From Ignavibacteriales bacterium (GTDB taxonomy: Bacteria; Bacteroidota; Ignavibacteria; Ignavibacteriales; Ignavibacteriaceae), in assembly GCA_003538625.1 (NCBI GenBank), contig DPRR01000029.1:310001-374000 (forward strand): a DNA stretch of 64,000 bases, given 5' to 3'. Under the pieces are notes generated by a model that saw nothing but the letters and a program-made list of their open reading frames with translations, was not told the DNA's origin and did not search any database. The position numbers were made by a program, and so were the translations under genes. This document shows, in pieces, positions 8,302 to 18,088 of this stretch. The stretch's first letter is position 1. Every line of letters begins with the position of its first letter.

Positions 8302-10014
8302 ATGAATGTTAAAATTTTAATTGCAGTTGCATTTAATTTTGTTTGTTTTTCAGCTATAAGCTTACCTCAGCAAACAAATTCCAATGCAAAAATTAATGAT
8401 AAAAAATATTATGTAAGTGATTTGCAAAAGAATGTGGATATTCTGCATTATTATCTTAAACTAAATTTAAAGCCAGATGAAAAATTACTTACTGGAACCG
8501 CAACAATTACGGCAATATTTAGTGAGCCGAATCCAGGTAATAAACCTGAATCAAATATTAAACTTCTTCCCGAAATTAATAATCAACATCTATCCGGATT
8601 TCAACAAAAAGAAATTGAACTAAATCTTTATGACAATCTAACAGTAAAAAAAGTTTTGCTTAATGATCAACCGGCTGAATACTCAAGAAATAAAAACCGG
8701 ATATTTATAAAAACTGAAAAAGAAATTAGTGACACTTTTAAAATCAATATTGCATACGAAGGGACTCCGCAAAGAGGCGGATTTGACGGATTTGTTTTTG
8801 GGGAAGTAAAGGGAAACTCTTTGATCTATAATATCAGTGAACCAAATTTTGCTTCAACGTGGTTTCCTTGTGATGATGATCCCGCTGATAAAGCTTTTCT
8901 TGATATTGAAATTACAAATGATTCTCAGTACGTATCAGTTTCTAATGGATTGCTAAAATCAGTCTCAATATCAGGTGATAAAAAAACTTATCATTATCAA
9001 ACTCTCTATCCAATTTCCACTTACTTAATTGCAGTTTATTCTGCACTTTACCAGACTTTTGCAGATGTTTACAATGGACTTTACGGAAAAGATTCAATGA
9101 AAATTGAATACTATGTTATGCCGGAGCATCTGGAAAAAGCAAGAATAGATTTTGGGAATCATCTTGATATGATGAAAACACTTTCTAAATTATTCGGAGA
9201 ATATCCCTTTATAAAAGAAAAATATGGTGTAGCAGAGTTTTTATGGAATTATGGTGCGATGGAGAATCAAACGATAACGGGAATTGGATACGTGTTTGTA
9301 AGCGGTAATAATTTTTTTGAGGATACTTATGTTCATGAACTTGCACATCATTGGTGGGGCAATTCTGTTGGATTAAAATCCTGGAATGATATCTGGCTGA
9401 ATGAAGGATTTGCGACTTATTCAGAAGCACTTTATGCAGAAGCGAAGAATGGAAAGGATGCGCTCAAATCAAAAATGCTAAGCAAGTTTAGTGATAATTT
9501 TCGAGGTACTTTGTATGCACCAAAAGATTTGTTTGGTGAAACAGTTTATGATAAAGGTGCCTGGGTGCTTCATATGTTAAGGATTGAAATTGGGGATAGC
9601 AGCTTCTTTAAATCTCTTCACAAATATTACGATACGTATAAATATTCCAATGCTTCAGTGCAGGATTTTAAGAATGTTTGTGAAAATGTTTCAGGAATCA
9701 ATCTTGATAAATTTTTTGATCAATGGGTGTTTACAGGAACAGAAAATATTGATTGTTCATATACTCTTGCATTTCCATACGATGGGTCCAATAAAAAATG
9801 TACAATAAGTATTAATCAGAATTCCCGGGATTACAAAGAATTTCATTTTCCTTTGGATATAAAATTTAATTTTGTTGATGGATCATCGGCCGTTCAAAAG
9901 GTTTATATTGATGAGATAAATAAAAGATTCAATTTCAGTTTTGAAAATAAAATTGAAACTATTGATATTGATCCGGACTTTAAATTGCTTGGCAGGTTTG
10001 AAAAAGCTAATTAG
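8302..10014 (+). CDS. Secreted M1-family zinc aminopeptidase
   Basis: A 570-residue protein with an N-terminal signal peptide (MNVKILIAVAFNFVCF, cleavage probably near the SLPQQ region). The catalytic part holds the exopeptidase signature GAMENQ and the zinc site HELAH at residues 345-349. The third ligand E368 is in NEGFA at the usual spacing of 18 residues. The protein is shorter than classical PepN because it lacks the large C-terminal helical domain. No type IX C-terminal sorting domain is visible, so periplasmic location is the simplest reading. It probably trims peptides from the N-terminus. It is transcribed alone; the next gene starts 70 bp later with a GTG. Confidence 0.92.
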   Translation: MNVKILIAVAFNFVCFSAISLPQQTNSNAKINDKKYYVSDLQKNVDILHYYLKLNLKPDEKLLTGTATITAIFSEPNPGNKPESNIKLLPEINNQHLSGFQQKEIELNLYDNLTVKKVLLNDQPAEYSRNKNRIFIKTEKEISDTFKINIAYEGTPQRGGFDGFVFGEVKGNSLIYNISEPNFASTWFPCDDDPADKAFLDIEITNDSQYVSVSNGLLKSVSISGDKKTYHYQTLYPISTYLIAVYSALYQTFADVYNGLYGKDSMKIEYYVMPEHLEKARIDFGNHLDMMKTLSKLFGEYPFIKEKYGVAEFLWNYGAMENQTITGIGYVFVSGNNFFEDTYVHELAHHWWGNSVGLKSWNDIWLNEGFATYSEALYAEAKNGKDALKSKMLSKFSDNFRGTLYAPKDLFGETVYDKGAWVLHMLRIEIGDSSFFKSLHKYYDTYKYSNASVQDFKNVCENVSGINLDKFFDQWVFTGTENIDCSYTLAFPYDGSNKKCTISINQNSRDYKEFHFPLDIKFNFVDGSSAVQKVYIDEINKRFNFSFENKIETIDIDPDFKLLGRFEKAN

Positions 10015-10084
10015 CATTAAAAACTTATTATGTTTTATTTCTTTTTGCATATCATTAAATTTCTAAAAACAAAATTGATACTTT

Positions 10085-10807
10085 GTGAATAAAACTTATC
10101 TTTTCATCTCCGACATACATCTTGGTCTTCAATCAAAAGAAATTGAGGATAAAAAAGAAAGACTGCTTGTAAAGTTTTTAGAATTTGCAAAAGATAATTG
10201 CGATGAACTCTTTATCGCAGGTGATCTTTTTGATTATTGGTTTGAATACAAAAGAGTTTATCAAAAAGGATTTTTTAGAACGCTAACTGCTTTGCAAAAC
10301 CTGACTGAAAAAGGTATCAAAGTTCATTACTTTATAGGTAACCATGATTTTTTTCATAAAGATTTTTTTGAAAGTGAAATTGGTGTAAATCTATACCACG
10401 ACGGTCAAGAGTTTATTTTAAATGATAAAAAATTTTTTATAGGGCACGGAGATGGACTTGTAAAGAACGATCTTGGTTACAATATTTTGAAGAAGCTTTT
10501 ACGTAATTCTTTTACGCAATGGTTATATGGCTTACTTCATCCTGATCTTGGTGTAGGATTAGCAAGCAGAACCAGCCGGTCAAGCAGAGATTATACCACA
10601 AAGAAAGATTATGGCGAAGAAGATGGACTGCTGGATGCAGCAAAATCTAAAATTGATGAAGGTTATGAATTTGTGATGTTCGGGCATTTGCATAAAAGAT
10701 GCTTCACAAAATATAAAAACGGTTACTATATCAATCTTGGTTCCTGGATTGATAAACCTTGTTATGGAATATTTGACGAAAATTTTGAAATTATAGATTG
10801 GAAGTAG
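10085..10807 (+). CDS. lpxH: Metallophosphoesterase, UDP-2,3-diacylglucosamine diphosphatase-like (LpxH family)
   Basis: The 240-residue protein has all calcineurin-like motifs: DIHLG (D10, H12), GDLFDYWFEY, GNHDFF, the HGDG block and GHLHKR. The YWFEY segment after GDLFD and the overall length match LpxH, which hydrolyses UDP-2,3-diacylglucosamine to lipid X in lipid A synthesis at the inner membrane. The GTG at 10085 is the first usable start after an in-frame stop at 10076. The penicillin-binding protein gene follows 16 bp later, so the two envelope genes are probably co-transcribed. The uncertainty is whether it is a true LpxH or a related phosphoesterase with a different substrate. Confidence 0.85.
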   Translation: MNKTYLFISDIHLGLQSKEIEDKKERLLVKFLEFAKDNCDELFIAGDLFDYWFEYKRVYQKGFFRTLTALQNLTEKGIKVHYFIGNHDFFHKDFFESEIGVNLYHDGQEFILNDKKFFIGHGDGLVKNDLGYNILKKLLRNSFTQWLYGLLHPDLGVGLASRTSRSSRDYTTKKDYGEEDGLLDAAKSKIDEGYEFVMFGHLHKRCFTKYKNGYYINLGSWIDKPCYGIFDENFEIIDWK

Positions 10808-10823
10808 GACGACTTCTTTAATT

Positions 10824-13049
10824 ATGGCTAAAAAAAATATCAAACAAAATAAAAATAAAAAAACTAAATGGATCATTTGGGGTTCTGTAGTCTTTATCTT
10901 TTTAGTTTTAGCTATTTATACTTTCAGCGGTGTTCCTTCACTTGATGAACTGGAAAATCCTAAACCGGTTTTAGCTAGTCGTGTTTTTTCTTCGGATGGG
11001 GAATTGATCGGTCAATTTTTTATTGAAAACAGAATTGAAACAGATATCGACAGCCTTCCGCCTTACATTCTGAAAGCGCTTATTGCAACTGAAGACAGAA
11101 ACTTTTATGATCACTGGGGTGTGGATTTACCCCGTTTCTTTAAAGCAATGATTAAAAATCTTTTTTCACTTTCTCTTCGTGAAGGTGCAAGTACGATAAC
11201 CCAACAGCTTGCCAAAAACCTTTATGCACTTAAAGAGGGAAGAGAAAATCCGGTTGATAAAGCTGTAAGAAAAATCCGCGAATGGATTTCTGCAATACAG
11301 ATTGAAAAGACATTTACAAAAAATGAAATTGCTGAACTGTACCTAAACGTTTCTTATTTTGGAAGAAGTGCATATGGAATTGAATCAGCAGCAAAAGTAT
11401 ATTTTAATAAGCGGGCAAAAGATTTAACACTGCCCGAAGCGGCTTTATTTATTGCTCTGCTAAAATCATCAGTTAATTACGATCCTGTTGCAAGATATGA
11501 GATTGCATTGCAAAGAAGAAATCTTGTAATGTATAATATGGTGGATTGCGATATGTTGAGTGAGGATGAGTACAATCGATTAAAACTTCAGCCGATTCAA
11601 CTTGCTTCTGAAAGATTAAGCCATGTAAAATCTGACGCACCGCATTTTCTTGAATATATAAGACAGCAAATGACTACACTTGCTGATAAATATGGTTATG
11701 ATTTATACAGGGACGGTTTAAATATTTACACTTCGCTGGATATGAGGATGCAGAGAATTGCAAACCGTTCAGCAAAAAAACACATTGCGGAATATCAGAC
11801 ATTATTTGATAAAAACTGGAACTGGGATAAAAATAAATCCTTGTTAAGTGAACTTATCGATAAAGCTATAAATAATGATACCCGGTATAGAACAGTAACT
11901 ACTACAAATGAAAAAGCTAAAATTTATAACCAGCTTAAATACGATAAAGATTTTGTTGATTCAGTTAAGAAGGTTGCCACAAAAGTTGAAGTTGGATTTG
12001 TTGTTCTTGATCCCAAAACGGGCATGATTAAAGCCCTTGTTGGCGGAGAGAATCAGGATTTTGGAAGAGGACTAAATCATGTTACAGGTATTAGAAGACA
12101 ACCCGGTTCATCATTTAAACCGTTTGTTTATGCTACTGCAATTGAAAACGGATATTTTCCTGCTACAACAGTTTTAAATCAACAGTTTAACTATAACGGA
12201 TGGTCGCCCGCAAATGCTGGTAACGATTACAGCGGATATGAAACTTTGCGTTGGGGATTGACAAATTCTGTTAACGTTATCGCCGGCAGATTAACGATAA
12301 GCAACATGGCACCGCCTTATCAGGTTGTAAGGTTTGCACAAAGGATGGGGATTAAATCTAAAATGGACTCATACCCGTCTATCGCACTTGGAACCGTTGA
12401 GGTTACTCCTTTGGAAATGGTATCAGCTTATGGATCTTTTGTAAATTCAGGTGTGCATGTTGATGCAATATCAATTTTAAAAATTGAAGACAGAAATGGA
12501 ATTGTGATTGATGAGTTTACTCCGGAATCAGTACAGGCTATCTCACCACAAACTTCATCAATTATGGTAGATATGATGTCAGATGTTGTAAACTTTGGTA
12601 CCGGCGCAGGAGTAAGAAAATATTTTAGTTATCCGGCGGCTGGTAAAACAGGTACAACACAAAAATTTTCTGATGCCTGGTTTGTAGGATTTACACCTGA
12701 ACTGACAGCAGGTGTTTGGGTTGGATTTGATGATCATCGTGTTAAGTTTACTAACTGGTATGGGCAGGGAGGTCGTGCAGCTTTGCCAATCTGGGCTATG
12801 TTTATGGAAGGCGCGTACAAGGAATTAAAACTTCCTTTAAAATATTTTTCACTGGCAGATGGTGTAGAACTGGCAACATTTTGTAAAGAAACAATGAATC
12901 TGGGTGATTCAAAATTGGCCACGGATGCTTGTCCGGAAACCTACACAGATTTAGTCGATGCAAATAAAATGCCCGGCTATTGTGAAATTCATACAGGCAG
13001 CGGCGGCAGAATTATTCATGAAAATAAACAAGGCGACAGCCAATGGTAA
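10824..13049 (+). CDS. mrcA: Class A penicillin-binding protein 1A (peptidoglycan glycosyltransferase/transpeptidase)
   Basis: The 741-residue protein has a lysine-rich cytoplasmic start and one membrane anchor at about residues 13-35 (WIIWGSVVFIFLVLAIYTF). A GT51 glycosyltransferase domain follows, with EDRNFYDHWG and GASTITQQLAKNLY, and then a transpeptidase domain. The active-site serine is in GSSFKPF (about 428-434), the SVN box in TNSVNV, and the KTG box in GKTGTTQ (about 606). Both enzymatic activities therefore look intact. It polymerises and cross-links peptidoglycan in the periplasm. It sits directly after the LpxH-like gene. The C-terminal tail after the transpeptidase is short and ends with a glycine-rich segment. 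Identification is certain at family level. Confidence 0.96.
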   Translation: MAKKNIKQNKNKKTKWIIWGSVVFIFLVLAIYTFSGVPSLDELENPKPVLASRVFSSDGELIGQFFIENRIETDIDSLPPYILKALIATEDRNFYDHWGVDLPRFFKAMIKNLFSLSLREGASTITQQLAKNLYALKEGRENPVDKAVRKIREWISAIQIEKTFTKNEIAELYLNVSYFGRSAYGIESAAKVYFNKRAKDLTLPEAALFIALLKSSVNYDPVARYEIALQRRNLVMYNMVDCDMLSEDEYNRLKLQPIQLASERLSHVKSDAPHFLEYIRQQMTTLADKYGYDLYRDGLNIYTSLDMRMQRIANRSAKKHIAEYQTLFDKNWNWDKNKSLLSELIDKAINNDTRYRTVTTTNEKAKIYNQLKYDKDFVDSVKKVATKVEVGFVVLDPKTGMIKALVGGENQDFGRGLNHVTGIRRQPGSSFKPFVYATAIENGYFPATTVLNQQFNYNGWSPANAGNDYSGYETLRWGLTNSVNVIAGRLTISNMAPPYQVVRFAQRMGIKSKMDSYPSIALGTVEVTPLEMVSAYGSFVNSGVHVDAISILKIEDRNGIVIDEFTPESVQAISPQTSSIMVDMMSDVVNFGTGAGVRKYFSYPAAGKTGTTQKFSDAWFVGFTPELTAGVWVGFDDHRVKFTNWYGQGGRAALPIWAMFMEGAYKELKLPLKYFSLADGVELATFCKETMNLGDSKLATDACPETYTDLVDANKMPGYCEIHTGSGGRIIHENKQGDSQW

Positions 13050-13145
13050 TTTTAATTTATAATATATAATTTACTCAACACTGTTTTAAAAATTATTTAA
13101 ATTATTTTTGTGTTTAATTGTACATTGTAAATTGTTAATTGAAAA

Positions 13146-13229
13146 GCCCGGATGGTGAAATTGGTAGACACGCTAGTTTCAGGAGCTAGTGAGAGCAATC
13201 TCTTAGGGGTTCAAGTCCCCTTCCGGGCA
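13146..13229 (+). tRNA. tRNA-Leu (anticodon CAG)
   Basis: The acceptor stem is formed by gcccgga (13146-13152) and tccgggc (13222-13228), with discriminator A at 13229. The anticodon arm is ctagt / gctag around the loop ttcagga, giving anticodon CAG at 13180-13182. A long variable arm (gagagcaatctct) marks it as a class II tRNA, and the D arm matches leucine tRNAs. The T arm is ggggttcaagtcccc. The 3' CCA is not encoded (only CA follows the discriminator) and must be added after transcription. Confidence 0.96.
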
Positions 13230-13335
13230 CAAAAATTTTTCTGGTATTCATATTCAAAAATTTCAACTCGCTTCAAATTAAAATCTCAATTTTTAAGATA
13301 GTCTCTTTAAATTTTAATTGTTCAGACAAAACCAA

Positions 13336-14352
13336 TTACTTTATTTCTTCGCGTCCATCTGCATATTTTGCAAACCTTCCAATATCACGTGAATGAACGT
13401 TATCATATTTTGACCAGGGCCATCCACCAAATTGTGTCTTACGATAATCATTGAATGCCTGTTGTATTTCCGCAGCACTGTTCATTACGAAAGGTCCATG
13501 CTGTACTACTTGTTCATCAATCGGTTTTCCCTGCAGCAACAGAAGGAAAGCATCCTTATCTCCATTTTCAATATTTACAGTTTGATCTGCCAATAAATCG
13601 ACTGAATGATAATTATCTATTGTGATGCCAGTTATCTTTATTTGTGATCCTCTATAAAAATAAAGAGATCTGTTTACTTCAAGAGATGCAGCAGGAATAT
13701 TCCACTGAGCGTTTGCTTCTATCCTTATCAACCAAATTCCAACTTCATTAGCAGGCTCGTTAGCCCAGGAGTGTGGCGCCGGTTTAGGCGCAGATAGCTC
13801 ATCAATTTTTCCGGCAATAAGAGTTACCTCAGTTGTCATTCCATTTTTATCTTTTGTAATAAACTTTGGAATATCTTCTGACCACAACATTGCAAAATAA
13901 GGTTTTGCAAATTTTTTAGCCTTAGGCAGATTAAGCCATATCTGAAAAAGTTCTAAGGTATTAGGATTATTTTTATCAAGGAGAGGGAACATTTCAGAAT
14001 GCTGCAAACCTGAACCGGCGGTCATCCATTGTACATCTCCATTTCCATATCTTCCCGAAGCTCCATGTGAATCTGAATGATCTACAAATCCATTAAGTAC
14101 AACTGTTACAGTTTCAAAACCCCGGTGTGGATGTGCGGGAAATCCCGGGACGATCTCTCCATGGTACATACGCCATTCATCTTTGGTTGTAAAATCCCGA
14201 CCAAGATTTCTTCCTGATAATGATTCGGCAGGTCCTAACTGATCATTTCCTTTCGGATAATTATCAAGGTGATGAACACAAAACAAAAATGGATCTTTAG
14301 TCTCCCACGTAAATCCTAAAGGTTTAATATTATCTATTACTTTGTTATACAT
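13336..14352 (-). CDS. Pirin-family bicupin protein
   Basis: A 338-residue protein with the pirin metal site: H74 and H76 in HPHRGFETV, then H118 and E120 in GLQHSEMF. It has the Gly-rich GDVQWMTAGSG segment just before these and a second, metal-free cupin domain at the C-terminus. Pirins bind iron; some act as quercetin 2,3-dioxygenases, others as redox-linked regulators, and the sequence does not decide between them. It lies 158 bp downstream of pgl on the same strand and is probably its own transcription unit. The protein is longer than many bacterial pirins (about 230-300 residues), with an N-terminal extension of about 50 residues. Confidence 0.9.
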   Translation of the reverse strand: MYNKVIDNIKPLGFTWETKDPFLFCVHHLDNYPKGNDQLGPAESLSGRNLGRDFTTKDEWRMYHGEIVPGFPAHPHRGFETVTVVLNGFVDHSDSHGASGRYGNGDVQWMTAGSGLQHSEMFPLLDKNNPNTLELFQIWLNLPKAKKFAKPYFAMLWSEDIPKFITKDKNGMTTEVTLIAGKIDELSAPKPAPHSWANEPANEVGIWLIRIEANAQWNIPAASLEVNRSLYFYRGSQIKITGITIDNYHSVDLLADQTVNIENGDKDAFLLLLQGKPIDEQVVQHGPFVMNSAAEIQQAFNDYRKTQFGGWPWSKYDNVHSRDIGRFAKYADGREEIK

Positions 14353-14510
14353 TTTTATACCCTGTTTTTAATAAAAATTATTATAAATCTTTCTCTCATC
14401 TAATCTTAATATATTCAAAATTAGTAAATAACTAAATGGAATTATCATCGAGATTTCTAACTTATTATTTAACTGGTTTTATAATTAATCTTAATTAAAC
14501 AAAAATTATT

Positions 14511-15242
14511 TTATAATAAGGAAGCTGCGGATTGATCCATTAACCAGATAAGTTTTCCGTTGATTGGTCTGATAAAACTTGCAGGATATTTATTTGAATT
14601 GCTTTTGTTGCTGATGATCTCGTAAGCCACTTTACTTTTTTTCTCGCCTGTTACAACGAAAACTATATTCTTACTACTATTAATAACTTTACCGGTTAGT
14701 GTAATTCTTTTTTGATTACTGGAGGGATGTATTGCTACAGCACAAATTGTGTTCGAATTAATCAAATTAAGCTGATTAGGAAATATTGATGCTATATGTC
14801 CATCTTCACCAAGTCCAAGCATAATCATATCAAATACGGGTGTACCATTCTCTAAAGGCACATTATTTTTAATTAGTTCGCTGTATCGATCAGTTTCCAC
14901 TTCTGGAATAGCCTCACCTACAATTCTATGAATATTTTCAACAGGTATATTTACTTTGCTTAGCAAATTATCAAAAGCCAATTTATAATTACTTTCATCA
15001 TTATCCGGTGTAACACATCTTTCATCTCCCCAGAAAAAATTTATCATGTTCCAATTAATTTTTGTTTGATAATTAATTGCTAAAAAATTAAAAATATTTT
15101 TAGGAGTAGTACCGCCTGATAATACGAGATTAAATAAATGTTTTGCAGAATTAACTTCGTTCATTAATAACTCGGCAAAGTGATACGAAAGATCATCTAA
15201 TGATTTGAACACTTTCACATCACAACTCACAATAAATCCCAT
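14511..15242 (-). CDS. pgl: 6-phosphogluconolactonase
   Basis: A 243-residue protein of the NagB/DevB type, with VLSGGTTPKNIFNFL (phosphate loop), INFFWGDERCV, and MLGLGEDGHIASIFP, all typical of 6-phosphogluconolactonase. It hydrolyses 6-phosphoglucono-1,5-lactone to 6-phosphogluconate, the second step of the oxidative pentose phosphate pathway. Its start lies inside the end of zwf (23 bp overlap), so the two are translationally coupled and the start is well constrained. It is the last gene of the gnd-zwf-pgl operon. Confidence 0.95.
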   Translation of the reverse strand: MGFIVSCDVKVFKSLDDLSYHFAELLMNEVNSAKHLFNLVLSGGTTPKNIFNFLAINYQTKINWNMINFFWGDERCVTPDNDESNYKLAFDNLLSKVNIPVENIHRIVGEAIPEVETDRYSELIKNNVPLENGTPVFDMIMLGLGEDGHIASIFPNQLNLINSNTICAVAIHPSSNQKRITLTGKVINSSKNIVFVVTGEKKSKVAYEIISNKSNSNKYPASFIRPINGKLIWLMDQSAASLL

Positions 15243-16740
15243 CGTTGGTTAAGTTTTTACAAGGATAACGCCAGGTCATACCTTTTTCCAATATTAGTTC
15301 ATCGGCATTTTCAGGTCCCCAGGTACCGGCAGGATATCCATACACTGGAATACTTTTATCTTTTTCCCAGGCATCTATAACTGGTTTAAGAAACTTCCAC
15401 GTTGCCATCACTTCATTAGCTGCTGCAAATAAAGTTTTATCACCACTCATTGTATCAAAAATTAATCTTTCATAAGCAGGTGCTACTCTCTGGTTATTAA
15501 GATCAGTATAGTGAAAATCCATATTAACATTCTGCACTTTAAATCCGGAACCCGGAACTTTCATTCCAAACTTAAGAAGTATTCCTTCATCCGGTTGAAT
15601 ACGAAGAATCAACTGATTACAGGATTCAATCGATGACTCCTGAGTAAATAAAAAATGCGGAGTAGGTTTAAAATGTATTACAGCTTCAGTTACACGCGTG
15701 GGTAATCGTTTTCCTGTCCTTATGTAAAATGGAACGCCACCCCAGCGCCAGTTATCAATGTAAAATCTTAATGCAGCGTATGTCTCAGTTTTTGAGTCTG
15801 GATTAATGTTCTCTTCATCTCTATATCCGGGAACGGATTTACCTTTTACAACTGATGATAGATATTGTCCTCTGATTGCAAATTTAGAAACGTCATTTTC
15901 ATTAATAGGTTTCAAAGCTCTAAATACTTTTAGAATTTCACTACGGATTTCCATTGCTTCGAGTGAAGCGGGAGGTTCCATAGCAATTAATCCTGCTAAT
16001 TGAAGCAAATGATTTTGTACCATATCGCGCAGTGCACCTGATGAATCATAGTAGCCGCCGCGTTTTTCAACTCCAATATCTTCTGCCGAAGTTATTTCAA
16101 CACGATGAATGTAATTTCTATTCCAGAGTGGTTCAAATATTCCGTTGGAGAATCTTGTGACCAAAATATTTTGAACAGTTTCTTTGCCAAGGTAATGATC
16201 GATTCTGTAAATCTGTTCCTCATTCCAGTTTTTCATTAGTCCTTCATTCAGTTTTTGGGCGGATTCTAAATCATACCCGAATGGTTTTTCAATAATTAAT
16301 CTTTTCCATCCATCGGTTTCTTGATTCATCCCGGCATCAGAAATTAGTTCTGGTATTACATAGTATAGTGAAGGCGGCGTGGATAAATAAAAAATTGTAT
16401 TACTTCCGATACCTTTATTTTTTCTTACTTCCTCTAATTTTTTTTTCACATTTAATAGTGATGAATTTTGTTCAGTATCAGCCGGTATATAAAAAAGCAG
16501 TTTTGAAAAATCAGCCAGTTTGTTTTCATCGTTTACATTCTCGTACTGCTTTATTGCTTTGATTATAATATTTCTAAATTCATCGTCCGTCATTTTAGAT
16601 CTTGCTGTGCCAACAACAGCAAATTTTTCTGGCAACTGATCATATAAATAAAGGTTATAAATTGCAGGCAGTAATTTGCGTTTTGTTAAATCCCCGGAAG
16701 CTCCGAAGATTACGAATATGTGATCATTATTATTATTCAT
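15220..16740 (-). CDS. zwf: Glucose-6-phosphate 1-dehydrogenase
   Basis: The 506-residue protein begins with the dinucleotide-binding loop FGASGDLTKRKLLPA (near residue 13), contains the conserved EKPFGYDLESA, and has the active-site signature RIDHYLGKE. Length and motifs match bacterial G6PDH throughout. It oxidises glucose-6-phosphate to 6-phosphogluconolactone, making NADPH. It lies 56 bp downstream of gnd and overlaps pgl, so the three enzymes of the oxidative branch are made together. No OpcA-like partner is seen nearby. Identification is certain. Confidence 0.98.
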   Translation of the reverse strand: MNNNNDHIFVIFGASGDLTKRKLLPAIYNLYLYDQLPEKFAVVGTARSKMTDDEFRNIIIKAIKQYENVNDENKLADFSKLLFYIPADTEQNSSLLNVKKKLEEVRKNKGIGSNTIFYLSTPPSLYYVIPELISDAGMNQETDGWKRLIIEKPFGYDLESAQKLNEGLMKNWNEEQIYRIDHYLGKETVQNILVTRFSNGIFEPLWNRNYIHRVEITSAEDIGVEKRGGYYDSSGALRDMVQNHLLQLAGLIAMEPPASLEAMEIRSEILKVFRALKPINENDVSKFAIRGQYLSSVVKGKSVPGYRDEENINPDSKTETYAALRFYIDNWRWGGVPFYIRTGKRLPTRVTEAVIHFKPTPHFLFTQESSIESCNQLILRIQPDEGILLKFGMKVPGSGFKVQNVNMDFHYTDLNNQRVAPAYERLIFDTMSGDKTLFAAANEVMATWKFLKPVIDAWEKDKSIPVYGYPAGTWGPENADELILEKGMTWRYPCKNLTNDGIYCEL

Positions 16741-16796
16741 ATTTGTGTTGAGCTTTAATTATTTTTTAAACTTTAACGACTCTATTCAGAGTTGCG

Positions 16797-17696
16797 TTAA
16801 TCTTTAGTCTTAACAGCGTGCCCGCCAAATTGATTTCTTAATGCAGCTAAAACTTTCATCGCAAAAGAATCAGTTTGTCTGGATTGAAATCTATTAAATA
16901 GCGATGCAGTTATTACATGCGCGGGCACATCAAAATCCATTGCAGTTTGGACTGTCCATCTTCCTTCACCACTATCCTGGACATAGCCTTCAAGTTTTTC
17001 AAGTTTTGGATCTTTCTTAAACGATTTAACAGCCAATTCCAAAAGCCAAGACCGAACGACACTTCCATATTGCCATGCATCGGCTACTTTTGCTATATCT
17101 ATATTGTAAGGTGATTTTTCCATAATCTCAAATCCTTCTGCCAGGGATTGCATCATTCCATACTCAATTCCATTATGAACCATTTTAACAAGATGACCGG
17201 TTCCGGACGGTCCACAATAAACGTATCCATGCTCCGGAGCTAACGCTTTAAATAATGGTTCTGCATAATCAACTGCACTTTTTTCACCACCATACATTAA
17301 ACAGTATCCATTTTGTAAACCCCAAACGCCTCCGCTTGTACCGCAGTCTACAAAGTCAATCCCTTTTTGCTTTGCTTTAATTCCGCGCTGCTGAGTTTCT
17401 TTCCAGTACGAATTGCCGCCATCAATAACGATATCATCTATCTGAAGAAGAGCCAGAAGAGCATCAAGATTTTCATCAACAGGTTTGCCGGAGGGAACCA
17501 TCAGCCAGATAATTTTTTTACCCGGAAGTTTATTCACTAAATCTTGAATTGATGTAGCTGGTATTGCTCCTTTTTTTTCAGCTTCTTTTATTGGATCAAT
17601 ATCTTTATTCCAAACAACAACTTCGTGTCCATTGTTCATTAATCTCTGTACCATGTTAAAACCCATTTTGCCAAGTCCGATAAATCCAATTTTCAT
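16797..17696 (-). CDS. gnd: 6-phosphogluconate dehydrogenase, decarboxylating (short type)
   Basis: A 299-residue protein with the Rossmann start IGFIGLGKMGFNMV and the conserved block GPSGTGHLVKMVHNGIEYG, which holds the catalytic lysine of the family. At about 300 residues it belongs to the short 6PGDH class rather than the 470-residue NADP form. The short class is often NAD-preferring, but the cofactor is not proven here. It yields ribulose-5-phosphate and carbon dioxide. It is the first gene of the gnd-zwf-pgl operon and has a good Shine-Dalgarno (AGAGGA) before its ATG. The promoter should lie in the 392 bp upstream, shared with the divergent kinase gene. Confidence 0.95.
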   Translation of the reverse strand: MKIGFIGLGKMGFNMVQRLMNNGHEVVVWNKDIDPIKEAEKKGAIPATSIQDLVNKLPGKKIIWLMVPSGKPVDENLDALLALLQIDDIVIDGGNSYWKETQQRGIKAKQKGIDFVDCGTSGGVWGLQNGYCLMYGGEKSAVDYAEPLFKALAPEHGYVYCGPSGTGHLVKMVHNGIEYGMMQSLAEGFEIMEKSPYNIDIAKVADAWQYGSVVRSWLLELAVKSFKKDPKLEKLEGYVQDSGEGRWTVQTAMDFDVPAHVITASLFNRFQSRQTDSFAMKVLAALRNQFGGHAVKTKD

Positions 17697-18088
17697 TTGT
17701 TCCTCTTAACTTATTTATTTAATAATGAATATAATAAAAAAATATTAGCAGTGTTTTATAGATTAATATGATAGTAATCATTCTTTACTCAGAGTTTTGA
17801 TAGAATCAATTTTTTATTTACTAAATGGATAAGGGAATTTATTATTGAAGATTTCTGGTTTTTAAATTCTTGGCTTTAAGGTAATAAAATATTAAAATCT
17901 GCTTGTATTTAATTTTATTTTCTTACATTCCAAGGAAAATAAAAAAATGATAAATCGAAATACTTTAAATAACTTTTTGGTTGATTTATTAGACTGCTTT
18001 TCAACATCCGCTCAAATGTTTATAGACCATAAACGACTATATTATTATAGTAATATTAGAACAATTAAAAATATAATTTAAACAGGAT
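17697..18088. other. Divergent intergenic region between gnd and the hybrid kinase gene
   Basis: This 392-bp, very AT-rich stretch must hold promoters for gnd (minus) and the kinase (plus), but I cannot name -35/-10 boxes with confidence. It contains a possible 44-codon frame (17947-18081), listed separately. I see no tRNA, repeat or riboswitch in it. Confidence 0.5.
17947..18081 (+). CDS. Possible small ORF or leader upstream of the hybrid kinase gene
   Basis: A 44-codon ATG frame (MINRNTLNNFLVDLLDCFST at its start) ends 7 bp before the kinase start codon. An AAGGA stretch lies about ten bases before its ATG. The composition is AT-driven (many N, I, Y) and I recognise nothing in it, so it may be chance. 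If translated, its stop would lie close enough for translational coupling to the kinase. Confidence 0.2.
   Translation: MINRNTLNNFLVDLLDCFSTSAQMFIDHKRLYYYSNIRTIKNII

Noticed and set aside
13146..13335. tRNA-Leu 3' end as an integration site for a genomic island
   Set aside because: No integrase gene and no second copy of the tRNA 3' end is visible in the window.
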